A stretch of DNA of 18,980 nucleotides from Clostridia bacterium (GTDB lineage: Bacteria > Bacillota > Clostridia > Christensenellales > Borkfalkiaceae). The stretch spans positions 1 to 18,980 of the forward strand of contig JAFVXN010000212.1 in NCBI GenBank assembly GCA_017501125.1, given 5' to 3'. The notes below the pieces were generated by a model, which saw only the letters and a program-made list of their open reading frames with translations, did no database searches and was not told the origin of the DNA. Positions 1 through 8,082 of the stretch are shown piece by piece. How positions within the stretch are numbered: position 1 is the stretch's first letter; each line of letters begins with the position of its first letter. Made by a program: the position numbers and the translations under genes.

Positions 1-277
1 CCACCGCCGAAGGATGAATAATGTTGACAAGATTCAGCCCTTTTTCAAGCAAAAGACGGCTGACCTTTTCACGAGTTTTTGCATTGCCGATTGCAACGAA
101 AAAATCAAAGTCTTGATACTTCTCTGCGTCCGCCGTTTTGCCGACGACGGGATAGCCGAGGCACGAGGTCGCCTTGCCGTCGTCTAAAAAGGCTACGTCC
201 TCGTAGCCGCTTTTTATCGCCGCGTCTGCGACCACGCTGCCGTGCCCGCCTGCACCGACGATCATCAATCTTTTCAT
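1..277 (-). CDS. pglD: PglD/NeuD-family sugar O/N-acyltransferase, N-terminal part (cut by window edge)
   Basis: The first 92 residues are visible; the rest lies beyond the window start. They begin MKRLMIVGAGGHGSVVADA, a nucleotide-sugar binding Rossmann-like N-terminus, and continue with FLDDG, FVAIGN and an NIIHPSA segment, all typical of the PglD_N domain that precedes a left-handed beta-helix acetyltransferase domain. In that family the enzyme N-acetylates a UDP-4-amino-trideoxy sugar with acetyl-CoA. The start is set by a 4-nt ATGA overlap with the stop of the upstream PglC-like gene, which implies translational coupling. The preceding aminotransferase and dehydratase would make exactly the amino sugar this enzyme acetylates. 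The catalytic His and the hexapeptide repeats cannot be seen here. A NeuD-like O-acetyltransferase remains possible, but the gene order favours PglD. Confidence 0.85.
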   Translation of the reverse strand, partial: MKRLMIVGAGGHGSVVADAAIKSGYEDVAFLDDGKATSCLGYPVVGKTADAEKYQDFDFFVAIGNAKTREKVSRLLLEKGLNLVNIIHPSAV

Positions 278-999
278 GCCGCGTCTTCTCCTTCCGTCTT
301 GGGCGTGCCGCGGAATTCCTCCATCGTCGCCGAAGTTTCACTGCTGATGCCTTCTCTCTTGAACACCTTACCAACCGTCATAAAGATAATTTTGATATCC
401 TTCCAAAGGCTGATAGAATCGACGTATTGCACGTCTAACTCGAACTTATCTTCCCACGAAAGCGCGTTCCTGCCGCTAACCTGAGCGAGCCCCGTAAGTC
501 CAGGACGAACCTCGTGACGACGGCTCTGCCTTTCGTTGTACAAAGGCAAGTATCTAACAAGCAAGGGTCTAGGCCCCACGATAGACATATGCCCTACGAA
601 AATATTGAAAAGTTCCGGCAACTCGTCCAACGACGTCGCACGAAGAATTTTGCCGTATTTAGTCAAACGCCTCTCGTCGGGCAACAAATTGCCTTCCGCG
701 TCCTTTTCACAGGTCATCGTGCGGAATTTTACGAGTTTGAAAATCTTGCCCTTTTTGCCTGGTCTATCCTGCGTAAAGAAGGGATTCCCTTTCATTTTTA
801 TCGCGCCGAGCACCACCAAAAGGAGCAAAATCGGCGACAATACGATAATTGCCAACGCCGACAGCGCGATATCGTAAAATCTTTTGAAAAACTGGCGATA
901 TAAGAGCGCCGATAACAAAATAATCAAGCCGAGCGCCAACACGGAGGAGACGCTAATCAGCACGGGCAACCACCAAGCAGTCGTAGTTATCCAGTCCAT
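274..999 (-). CDS. pglC: PglC-type phosphoglycosyltransferase (bacterial sugar transferase family)
   Basis: This is a 241-residue monotopic phosphoglycosyltransferase that moves a sugar-1-phosphate from a UDP-sugar to undecaprenyl phosphate at the inner membrane face. Visible elements are an extra N-terminal membrane helix (about residues 10-33), the family start KRFYDI (39-44) with the re-entrant hydrophobic helix (45-66), the basic segment GNPFFTQDRPGKKGKIFKL, KFRTM (91-95), the catalytic Asp-Glu pair in SLDELPELFN (D125, E126), MSIVGPRPLL (138-147), and RPGLTGLAQVSGRN (165-178). PglC proteins are usually near 200 residues, so the N-terminal helix and a short polar tail are additions. GAGGT lies upstream of the ATG, and the gap to the aminotransferase gene is 8 nt. 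The acceptor and exact sugar are inferred from the neighbours; a galactose- or other hexose-phosphate transferase of the same family is the alternative. Confidence 0.9.
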   Translation of the reverse strand: MDWITTTAWWLPVLISVSSVLALGLIILLSALLYRQFFKRFYDIALSALAIIVLSPILLLLVVLGAIKMKGNPFFTQDRPGKKGKIFKLVKFRTMTCEKDAEGNLLPDERRLTKYGKILRATSLDELPELFNIFVGHMSIVGPRPLLVRYLPLYNERQSRRHEVRPGLTGLAQVSGRNALSWEDKFELDVQYVDSISLWKDIKIIFMTVGKVFKREGISSETSATMEEFRGTPKTEGEDAA

Positions 1000-1007
1000 A
1001 CTCTACC

Positions 1008-2126
1008 TCAAAAACAACTTTTTACAATGGAGATGACGTAGTCCTGTTCTTCTTCCGTCATCTTGATATCGCTAGGCAAACAAAGCCCGCGAGCGAAGAT
1101 ATCGGCGTCTACCGCCTCCTCTTCCACCTTGACGAAGTCGTGCCCCTTAAAGACAGGTTGCATCGACATAGGTTTCCAAATGGGTCTCCCCTCTACGCCG
1201 TTTTCTGCCAACTTATCCAAAACGGTCATCGGCGACACCTTACAATCCTTATCAATCAACAGGCAACTGAGCCAGAAATTAGGCTTCGTGTCGGGAAGAT
1301 AAGGATTCATCGACACGGGCAGCCCTTTGAACGCCGCCTCGTATCTACGGTAAATCTTCTCCTTTCTATCGCGGTGTTCGTCAAGGTGCATAAGTTGTCC
1401 CCTGCCGATACCCGCCACAACGTTGGACATGCGGTAATTGTAGCCGATTTCCTCGTGTTGATACCAAGGAGCCTTTTCCCTTGCCTGAGTCGCCCAGAAA
1501 AACGCCTTGTCTCTCGACGCCTTATCCTTGCAAAGAAGCATACCGCCACCACTGGTCGTAATAATCTTATTGCCGTTAAACGACACGATAGAATACTTAC
1601 CGAAGGTACCCGTTTGCTTGCCTTTATAGGTCGCGGAAAGGGATTCCGCCGCGTCCTCGATGAGGGTTGCTCCGTGTCTTTCGCAGACGGCGACGATTTC
1701 GTCCATTTTTGCAGGCGTGCCGTACAGATGCACGAGCACGACTACCTTTGCCTCGGGATATTTTTGGAAGGCTTTTTCGAGTGCCTCGGGGGACATATTC
1801 CACGTCTCCCTTTCGCTGTCAACGAACACTTGCACGCCCCCTTCGTAGGAGACGGGATTGACCGTCGCCGCAAAGGTCATATCCGAGCAAAGTACGATAT
1901 CGCCACGCTTGACACCCGCCAGTTTAACGGCGAGGTGCAACGCCGACGTACCCGAACAAAGGGAGAGCGCGTACGTCTCCCCTTGCGATAAGTAATCGGC
2001 AAGTTCCTTTTCAAAATTGTCGCAATTGAACCCCAAAGGCGCAATCCAGTTCTTATCAAACGCCTCTTTCACAAAAGCCAATTCGTCGCCATGTACCGTG
2101 GCGGTGGAAAGTAAAATCTTAGCCAT
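1008..2126 (-). CDS. pglE: DegT/DnrJ/EryC1/StrS aminotransferase (PglE-like)
   Basis: This is a 372-residue PLP enzyme of the sugar aminotransferase family, which aminates the 4-keto group of a UDP-4-keto-6-deoxy sugar using glutamate. Visible are the N-terminal substrate segment NWIAPLG (26-32), CSGTSALHLA (57-66), DMTFAATVNP (82-91), the PLP-contacting Asp in IEDAAESL (D158) and the Schiff-base lysine in SFNGNKIITTSGGG (K187). Near the C-terminus GRPIWKPM and LCLPSD match the family. Length is normal. The start has GGGAG upstream, 15 nt after the stop of the dehydratase gene, whose 4-keto product is the expected substrate. The PglE assignment rests on this context; other members of the family make perosamine or related sugars. 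Confidence 0.92.
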   Translation of the reverse strand: MAKILLSTATVHGDELAFVKEAFDKNWIAPLGFNCDNFEKELADYLSQGETYALSLCSGTSALHLAVKLAGVKRGDIVLCSDMTFAATVNPVSYEGGVQVFVDSERETWNMSPEALEKAFQKYPEAKVVVLVHLYGTPAKMDEIVAVCERHGATLIEDAAESLSATYKGKQTGTFGKYSIVSFNGNKIITTSGGGMLLCKDKASRDKAFFWATQAREKAPWYQHEEIGYNYRMSNVVAGIGRGQLMHLDEHRDRKEKIYRRYEAAFKGLPVSMNPYLPDTKPNFWLSCLLIDKDCKVSPMTVLDKLAENGVEGRPIWKPMSMQPVFKGHDFVKVEEEAVDADIFARGLCLPSDIKMTEEEQDYVISIVKSCF

Positions 2127-2141
2127 AGAACACTCCCGTTT

Positions 2142-4052
2142 TTATACTGCTTCGTCTGCTTGTTTTTCCTGTTTCATAAAGGCAACGGCCACGCTTTCCC
2201 TCTTGTCGATGGTATAGGTCGGCACTAAATTCTTAACCGTCTCCTTCATCTCGTCCGTCTCGCCATACGCCTGCGCGTACATAGCGTCGAGCGAGGACCA
2301 TAACATCTCCTCGTCTAAGTCGATAGGACGAGCGATATTGATAAGTCCGTTGGGCGTCTTTTGGAGCCCCTCTTCTTCCATCAATCTTTCCTCGTACAAC
2401 TTTTCGCCAGGACGGAGCCCCGTGCACTTAATCTCGATATCTATGCCAGGCTTAAGTCCAGAGAGTTTGATGAGGTTGTAGGCGAGGTCGTAAATCTTGA
2501 CGGGCTCACCCATGTCGAGCACGAAGATTTGTCCGCCCTTTGCGTACGCACCTGCCTGCAAGACGAGGGATACCGCCTCGGGAATCGTCATAAAGTAGCG
2601 CACGATGTCCTTGTGCGTGACGGTGACGGGTCCCCCTTCGCTGATTTGCTTTTTGAACAGCGGAATAACCGAACCGTTGGAGCCGAGTACGTTGCCGAAA
2701 CGAACGGCTACGAAGTTGGTCTTTTTACTCCTTCTGCCTATCGTCTGAATAATCATCTCGCAGATACGCTTGGTCGCGCCCATAATGTTGGTGGGATTGA
2801 CCGCCTTATCCGTGGAGATTTGCACGAAGGTCTTCGCCTCGTATTTGTCCGCCGCCCTTGCTACGTTGAGCGTGCCGAATACGTTGTTCTTAACCGCTTC
2901 GTTGGGGCTCGTCTCCATCAGGGGCACATGCTTATGCGCCGCCGCGTTAAAGACGATGTCGGGACGATATTTTTCAAAGACGTCCTCTATCTTGCGCTTG
3001 TCTCTCACGCTGGCAATAAGCGCGAGCAATTTTAAGTCGGGATAGGCGCGTTTGAGTTCCTGTTCGATCTCGTACGCGTTGTTCTCGTAGATGTCGAGGA
3101 TAATCAATTCCTTTGGAGCGTGGGAGGCGATTTGACGGCAAAGTTCGCTACCGATAGATCCGCCGCCGCCCGTCACGAGCACCGTTTGATCCTCAATGTA
3201 GCCCATAATCTCGTCGAGATTGACCGTCACCTGCTCTCTGCCCAGAAGGTCTCTCACGTCCACGTCGCGCAGACTGGATACCGACACCTGACCGTTGGCA
3301 AGTTGATAGATGCCTGGCAACATACGAATAGGCAACCCACTCTCACTGCAACGGTGGATAATCTCTTTTTGTTTTTCTCTCGAAACGGAAGGAAGAGCGA
3401 TGATAATCTCGTCCACCTCGTATTTCTCCACGAATTGCAACACCTGCGTCGTATCGCCTACGATGGTCACGTTGTGGATATGCTTGCCCTTCAAGTTCCT
3501 ATTGTCATCCAAGATGCACACGGGCTTGTAATCGATTTTGTCCGAATACAACATCTCTTTGATGAGAGTCGTACCGGCGTCACCCGCACCGATGACAAGC
3601 ACCCGTCTGCCCTCCCTCTTTTCCTTGGAGCCAATCTGGCGGAAGGTGCTAATGACGCGTTTTATAAAACGGAGCACCGCCGTATAGCAAAGGAAGAAGG
3701 TGACGAAGGCAAGGACCATCAAAAGGCGGATTTGGGTAAATCCAAAATGCCACGCAAACGTCACGACGAAGATTACGTTGAGGAGAGTGAGAACGCCGAG
3801 CGCACCACAGATACGCAACCCGTCCAACACGGACACCGACCTGAGCACCATCTTGTAAAGCCCGAACGCCACAAACAGGGCAATCGCCACCACGACGTTA
3901 GAGGCAAGCCATATCCAAGTCTCCAACTCGATAGGCTCGAACTCCCCGTGCGAAATCGCCATCAATAAATACGCAAAAAATGCTGACGCAACGACGCCTA
4001 CCACGTCTGCAATCAGCAATAAGAAAGTCTTCCATCTTCTATCGTTAACCAT
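2142..4052 (-). CDS. pglF: Membrane-bound nucleotide-sugar 4,6-dehydratase (PglF/WbpM/CapD type)
   Basis: This protein of about 636 residues converts UDP-GlcNAc (or a similar UDP-sugar) to the 4-keto-6-deoxy form, the first step of the pathway. It has four N-terminal transmembrane helices (about 10-33, 46-66, 80-101, 109-129), a first Rossmann domain (VLVIGAGDAG, 151-160), and a second, catalytic SDR domain with VLVTGGGGSIGSE (291-303). NAAAHKHVPLME (369-380) and QISTDKAVNP (411-420) follow. The usual YxxxK tyrosine is replaced by Met in MGATK (M424, K428), as is typical of the long membrane-bound dehydratases. I chose the ATG at 4052, which has AAAGG upstream. An in-frame ATG at 4115 sits almost at the predicted transcription start and has no ribosome binding site. 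It is the first gene after the promoter at 4130-4159. Confidence 0.93.
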   Translation of the reverse strand: MVNDRRWKTFLLLIADVVGVVASAFFAYLLMAISHGEFEPIELETWIWLASNVVVAIALFVAFGLYKMVLRSVSVLDGLRICGALGVLTLLNVIFVVTFAWHFGFTQIRLLMVLAFVTFFLCYTAVLRFIKRVISTFRQIGSKEKREGRRVLVIGAGDAGTTLIKEMLYSDKIDYKPVCILDDNRNLKGKHIHNVTIVGDTTQVLQFVEKYEVDEIIIALPSVSREKQKEIIHRCSESGLPIRMLPGIYQLANGQVSVSSLRDVDVRDLLGREQVTVNLDEIMGYIEDQTVLVTGGGGSIGSELCRQIASHAPKELIILDIYENNAYEIEQELKRAYPDLKLLALIASVRDKRKIEDVFEKYRPDIVFNAAAHKHVPLMETSPNEAVKNNVFGTLNVARAADKYEAKTFVQISTDKAVNPTNIMGATKRICEMIIQTIGRRSKKTNFVAVRFGNVLGSNGSVIPLFKKQISEGGPVTVTHKDIVRYFMTIPEAVSLVLQAGAYAKGGQIFVLDMGEPVKIYDLAYNLIKLSGLKPGIDIEIKCTGLRPGEKLYEERLMEEEGLQKTPNGLINIARPIDLDEEMLWSSLDAMYAQAYGETDEMKETVKNLVPTYTIDKRESVAVAFMKQEKQADEAV

Positions 4053-4129
4053 TGTATACCTTTTGCGACTAGCGCAAGCACATAAAACGGACCCGCGCAC
4101 AAATAAATCGCTCATATAATATTTTAATT

Positions 4130-4159
4130 ATTATATCATAACGCGCGAGAGCGTGTCAA
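4130..4159 (-). promoter_or_regulatory. Sigma-A promoter of the pgl-type operon
   Basis: On the minus strand TTGACA (4159-4154) is followed by 18 nt and TATAAT (4135-4130), a full match to both sigma-A boxes. Transcription would start near 4123, giving a leader of about 70 nt before the ATG at 4052. The sequence is seen directly; promoter activity is inferred. Confidence 0.8.
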
Positions 4160-4259
4160 GGGCTTTTTTGAAAAAAAGCGCGTGGGCGCGAAAGATTTTT
4201 GACGCAAAAACGCCTACCCCGTCCCCGTCTAAAACGCCTTCTTGGCATATAAAAGGCAC

Positions 4260-4312
4260 AAAAAAACCGCCCCGTGTACGAGCAAAACGAAATTTGCCTA
4301 TACCAGGGGCGG
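4260..4312 (-). terminator. Intrinsic terminator after the M18 aminopeptidase gene, with structured loop
   Basis: On the minus strand a 7-bp GC-only stem, CCGCCCC (4312-4306) with GGGGCGG (4273-4267), is followed directly by seven T residues (4266-4260). The 32-nt loop can fold further: GTATA/TGTAC-type pairing (4303-4299 with 4278-4274) and GCAAA/TTTGC (4297-4293 with 4286-4282). It sits 16 nt beyond the stop of the aminopeptidase gene and closes the operon that begins at 10416-10444. Confidence 0.88.
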
Positions 4313-4327
4313 ATTGAATCTCATTAT

Positions 4328-5704
4328 TTAACGGATAAAGGCGCGGAAAGCAAGATACGTTTCATACAAGTCTGCCTTAGACGTCACCTCGTAGGGAGAG
4401 TGCATCGAAGCCACGGGTACGCCGATATCAATGGTGTCGATATTCAAATTGGCGATATATTTCGCAACCGTACCGCCACCGCCGACGTCCACCTTACCCA
4501 ATTCTCCCGTCTGCCAAACGACGCCGTTCTCGTCGAAAATTTTGCGAATCTCGCCGACGAATTCCGCACTCGCGTCGTTGGAGCCACTCTTACCTCTTGC
4601 CCCCGTGAACTTCGTCAGCCCTGCGCCACAGGAAAGATACGTGGAGTTCAAAGGGTCGCAGACGTCCTTAAAATTGGGGTCGAACGCCGCGTTGACGTCC
4701 GCCGAAAGACAGCGGGATTTTGCACGCAACGCCGCACTGCTCACCCCTACCGAAGAGGCTATCTCTGCGAGTAAATCGCCAAACAACGCACACTGCATAC
4801 CCGTCGCACCTTCGCTGCCGATCTCTTCCTTGTCGGCGAGCACGACCATCACCGTGCGCCTATCGTCCGTTTCGTCCAAGAGCGCCGTATAGGCAGGATA
4901 GGCACACACCCTATCGTCCTGTCCGTATGCCGCAATCAAGCCTCTATCAAAACCGACGTCACGCGCCTTCATAGCAGGAACCAAAGAGAGTTCCGCACTC
5001 AAAAAATCCGCCTCTTCTAAGCCGTATTTTTCGTGCAGAATACGCAAAAGATTCTCTTTTACCGTGTTGTCTTTATCCTCCGTCGCCGCCTTGTAAGGGA
5101 TATTGCCAAGCCAGATATTGAGGTCTTCGCCGCCCATCGCCTCGCCGTGCGGTTTTGCGTTCTGTTTTGCCGCCAAATGAGGCAACAAGTCGCTGATATA
5201 AAAGACGGGGTCCGTTTCCTCTTCCCCCACCACGACGTCAATCACTTCGCCGTTCCTCTTCACCACCGAACCGTGCAACGCCAAGGGAATCGTCGCCCAT
5301 TGATATTTTCTAATGCCGCCGTAATAATGCGTCTTGGCAAGCGCAATCCCGTCCTCCTCGTATAAGGGCACCTGTTTCAAATCCAAGCGGGGGCTGTCGA
5401 TATGCGCGACGATGATACGCACCCCTTCCTTGGCGACGTCCGCCGTGCCCATCTTGATAAGATAGAGGTTCTTGCCGCGATTGTTGTAGTAGACCTTGTC
5501 CCCTGCCGAAAGTTTTTGACCAAATTCAAAAGGCTTGTAGCCTTTTCCCTCTGCCACTTTCAATGCGTAGGCGCACGCCTCGCGCTCCGTCTTGCCTTCG
5601 TCGACGAAACTGGAATAGCCCTTTGCGTAATCAAAAATCGCCTTCAGCGTCTTTTCGTCCGCCTGCTCGTACACGTTAGTTCTCTTGTAAGCAAGTTCGC
5701 TCAT
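4328..5704 (-). CDS. M18 family aminopeptidase
   Basis: This is a 458-residue dinuclear zinc aminopeptidase of family M18 (aspartyl aminopeptidase / ApeA group), a cytosolic enzyme that trims N-terminal residues from peptides. Metal-ligand and catalytic motifs are all present in order: IIVAHIDSPRLDLK (H101), HYYGGIRKYQW (126-136), GQDDRVCAYPAY (D263 or D264), the catalytic and metal Glu pair in DKEEIGSEGA (E293, E294), LSADVNAAFDP (D336) and the C-terminal MHSPYE (H435). Length fits the family. GGAGG overlaps the TGA of the upstream SufB-like gene and lies at good distance from the ATG; the intergenic gap is 9 nt. It is the last gene before the terminator at 4260-4312. Which N-terminal residue it prefers cannot be told from the sequence. 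Confidence 0.93.
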   Translation of the reverse strand: MSELAYKRTNVYEQADEKTLKAIFDYAKGYSSFVDEGKTEREACAYALKVAEGKGYKPFEFGQKLSAGDKVYYNNRGKNLYLIKMGTADVAKEGVRIIVAHIDSPRLDLKQVPLYEEDGIALAKTHYYGGIRKYQWATIPLALHGSVVKRNGEVIDVVVGEEETDPVFYISDLLPHLAAKQNAKPHGEAMGGEDLNIWLGNIPYKAATEDKDNTVKENLLRILHEKYGLEEADFLSAELSLVPAMKARDVGFDRGLIAAYGQDDRVCAYPAYTALLDETDDRRTVMVVLADKEEIGSEGATGMQCALFGDLLAEIASSVGVSSAALRAKSRCLSADVNAAFDPNFKDVCDPLNSTYLSCGAGLTKFTGARGKSGSNDASAEFVGEIRKIFDENGVVWQTGELGKVDVGGGGTVAKYIANLNIDTIDIGVPVASMHSPYEVTSKADLYETYLAFRAFIR

Positions 5705-5713
5705 AGCCCCTCC

Positions 5714-6640
5714 TCAATGCAAAAATCCTTTGATGATTTGCTCTTCCGCTTCACGCTCGGTCAACCCCAGCGTCATCAGTTTTATCAGTTGTTCGCCTGC
5801 GATTTTTCCTATCGCCGCCTCGTGAATAAGTTGTGCGTCGACGTGTTCTGCGCTAAGGCAGGGCGCCGCCGTCACCTTCGCTTCGTCCATGATGATTGCG
5901 TCGCACTCCGTATGTCCGTAGCAAGGCGCTACGCCGCGCATCGTCGATACGAAGTTCTGTCTGGATTTGTCCGCCGCAACCGACCTCGAAATTACGTCGG
6001 AGCGAGAATTCTCCCCTTCCATCTCGACGATAAAATCGGTGTCGGCGACCTGTTCTCCATGCGTGTATAATTTTTCTTTGACGATGAATTCTGCCCCTGC
6101 CTTCAAGTACGCCTTCGTCAGCCTTTTCGTGCTGTCTACGCCTTTGATTTGGGTGGATTCCATCTCCATCGACGCACCCTCGTCTAAATAGACGACCGTC
6201 TGGGGATTCATCACGTTTTTGCCCATGCCGTCCCCTGCGCCGTAATGTTTTTCTATATACTTAACTTTCGCATTCTTGCCCACGTAAAAGGTGTGCACGC
6301 CGTCGTGACGGCTCTCGAGTTTTGCCCCGCCACAATTATGGATACCGCAACCTGCGACTATTACGACGTCCGCTTCTTCCCCGATATAAAAATCGTTGTA
6401 GACCATCTCTTGCAAGCCCGCCTTGCTGAGCACGACGGGAATATGCAAACTCTCCTTTTTCGTGCCCGCTTTGATGCGGAATTCTACGCCGTCTTTGCCG
6501 TCCGTTTTCGTCGCGACCTCAATGTTCGCCGTTGAGTTGCGCGCCGTGGATTTGCCGTTGGTACGGATGTTGTACGCCCCCTCGGGGACGTCGTGGATAT
6601 CGGCAATTTTTAACAATAAATCTTTTTCAATCGCGTCCAT
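5714..6640 (-). CDS. SufB/SufD-family Fe-S scaffold protein, short form (SmsB-like)
   Basis: This is a 308-residue SufBD-domain protein, a partner of the SufC-like ATPase upstream in building Fe-S clusters in the cytosol. Canonical SufB is about 470-490 residues and SufD about 420, so this is a compact single scaffold. The SufBD core is seen as beta-helix-like repeats (90-240) and the conserved C-terminal block CLSAEHVDAQLIHEAAIGKI (261-280), which matches the family's D-x-L-x-H-E-A-x-x-G motif. Possible cluster ligands are C98 and C103 in GCGIHNCGG, and C240, C246, C261 and H266. No SufS, SufU, SufE or SufD gene is nearby. This pairing matches the described two-gene SUF-like minimal system (SmsC plus SmsB); the older annotation would be SufB or SufD. 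The gap to the ATPase gene is 11 nt with GAGGTGG before the ATG. Confidence 0.88.
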   Translation of the reverse strand: MDAIEKDLLLKIADIHDVPEGAYNIRTNGKSTARNSTANIEVATKTDGKDGVEFRIKAGTKKESLHIPVVLSKAGLQEMVYNDFYIGEEADVVIVAGCGIHNCGGAKLESRHDGVHTFYVGKNAKVKYIEKHYGAGDGMGKNVMNPQTVVYLDEGASMEMESTQIKGVDSTKRLTKAYLKAGAEFIVKEKLYTHGEQVADTDFIVEMEGENSRSDVISRSVAADKSRQNFVSTMRGVAPCYGHTECDAIIMDEAKVTAAPCLSAEHVDAQLIHEAAIGKIAGEQLIKLMTLGLTEREAEEQIIKGFLH

Positions 6641-6651
6641 GCCCCACCTCT

Positions 6652-7371
6652 TTACATCTTATCTTCCAACACTTGGCAGGTTTTTGCCGCCAAAAGTTTC
6701 GGCAGAATATCCTCTTTCTTGCCGACGTTCTGCACTTTGCCATCCGCGATGACGACAATCTTGTCTGCGATATTTAAGATACGCTCTTGATGCGAAATAA
6801 TCAAAATGCTCCCTTTCACCTTTTCGTGCATTTTCTCAAAGACGGAAATCAAGTTGCCAAAACTCCAAAGGTCGATACCCGCCTCGGGCTCATCAAAGAC
6901 GGAAAGCGCCGTGCCGCGTGCCAAAACGGTCGCAATCTCGATCCGCTTTAACTCGCCACCCGACAAGGACGCGTCAACCTCTCTATCGATATAGTCTCTC
7001 GCGCACAAGCCCACCTGCGATAAATACGCGCATGCGTCTGCAACCTTTGCCGTCTTCCCCGCCGCCAGCGAAATCAAATCACGCACCGTAATCCCCTTGA
7101 AGCGAACGGGTTGCTGAAAGGCGTACGAAATCCCTTTTTGCGCGCGCTCGGTCACGGAAAGGTCGGTGATGTCCTCTCCGTTAAGATAGATTTTTCCCGA
7201 CGTGGGGCGGATAATCCCAGCCACCACCTTGGCAAGCGTGCTCTTGCCACCGCCGTTGGGACCTGTAAACGCTACGAAACGCTCGTCTAAATCGAGCGTG
7301 ACGCTGTCTAATATTTTCTTTTCGGTATCACCTTCACCTACGACGTAGGTGACGTTTTCAAGTCTTAACAT
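6652..7371 (-). CDS. SufC-family ABC ATPase for Fe-S assembly (SmsC-like)
   Basis: This is a 239-residue cytosolic ABC ATPase. Walker A is GPNGGGKST (37-45, K43), the Q-loop glutamine is in AFQQPV (about 86), the signature is LSGGELKR (136-143), Walker B with catalytic Glu is LSVFDEPEAGID (D160, E161), and the switch His is in IISHQER (H194). The DEPEAGID version and the Fe-S scaffold gene immediately downstream mark it as SufC-like rather than a transporter subunit: no permease or solute-binding gene is present. Its role is ATP-driven rearrangement of the scaffold during cluster assembly. The ATG has GAGGT upstream. The 57-nt gap from the protease gene shows no clear -35 box, so it is probably read from the upstream promoter. 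Confidence 0.9.
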   Translation of the reverse strand: MLRLENVTYVVGEGDTEKKILDSVTLDLDERFVAFTGPNGGGKSTLAKVVAGIIRPTSGKIYLNGEDITDLSVTERAQKGISYAFQQPVRFKGITVRDLISLAAGKTAKVADACAYLSQVGLCARDYIDREVDASLSGGELKRIEIATVLARGTALSVFDEPEAGIDLWSFGNLISVFEKMHEKVKGSILIISHQERILNIADKIVVIADGKVQNVGKKEDILPKLLAAKTCQVLEDKM

Positions 7372-7428
7372 AGTACCTCTTTTCCATTTTTACTTATGTA
7401 CCCGTCTTGCACCTTTTTTATACCCTCG

Positions 7429-8082
7429 TTAGAAAATCTCTAGCAAAGAAGAAAGGCGATGAAGTTGCACCCGACGGGAGGCGTAATCAGGCATATATTT
7501 GCCCACCTCGCGCCAAAAGGACGCAGAATGATTTTTATGACGGATATGCGCCAACTCGTGCACGACGACGTAGTCGATGAGGGGCACGGGCGCGTATAGC
7601 AAGCGATAGGTATAGCGAATCTCGTCTTTAGACGAGCAACTGCCCCACTTGCGCTTTGCCACGCTTACTTTGACGTCTTTGCAGGTGACGCCCATTATCC
7701 CCTGCCAAAAATCCGTGCGTGCCCTGCACACGGCAAGGGCGCGCTTTTTTAGCCAAGAAATCAATCGTTTTTCAGTATCTTTTTGCGGCAGATATAAGAC
7801 GCCGTCTCCTTCGCGGACGCGTTGCCCTTCGTACACTCGTAAGAGCAACGTATCTCCCAAATAGGGCAGACGATAGCCGTCTATACTCGTCGGCAAGGGC
7901 ACTGCGTACGCCTTTTTCGCCTGTTGACGGCGAAGAATCCAGTCCTGCTTGGCAGATAGAAAATCATTGATTTTCTTTTGTGGATAGCCCTTGGGCGCGC
8001 GAACGATTACCCTGCCAAGCGTGTCAATGCATACGGCAAGCGTCTTTCGCCTACTATAATGATATTCGTCTACCTGAATCAT
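7429..8082 (-). CDS. YgjP/M48-like zinc metallopeptidase
   Basis: This 217-residue protein belongs to the YgjP-like (DUF45, WLM-related) metallopeptidase family. It has the zinc-binding VVHELAHIRHKNHS motif (H175, E176, H179, with H185 as a likely further ligand) and the family marker KRKWGSCSSKDEIRYTYRL (143-161) just before it. No signal peptide or membrane helix is visible, so it is probably cytosolic. The substrate is unknown. The ATG overlaps the galE stop by 4 nt (ATGA) and has only a weak ribosome binding site, so translation is probably coupled to galE. The link between a protease of this type and the Fe-S genes downstream is unexplained. Confidence 0.88.
   Translation of the reverse strand: MIQVDEYHYSRRKTLAVCIDTLGRVIVRAPKGYPQKKINDFLSAKQDWILRRQQAKKAYAVPLPTSIDGYRLPYLGDTLLLRVYEGQRVREGDGVLYLPQKDTEKRLISWLKKRALAVCRARTDFWQGIMGVTCKDVKVSVAKRKWGSCSSKDEIRYTYRLLYAPVPLIDYVVVHELAHIRHKNHSASFWREVGKYMPDYASRRVQLHRLSSLLEIF

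Noticed and set aside
4140..4159. Shared ACGCGCGAG word beside the promoters at 4130 and 10416
   Set aside because: A 9-base word at different positions relative to the two -35 boxes, expected by chance and not symmetrical.
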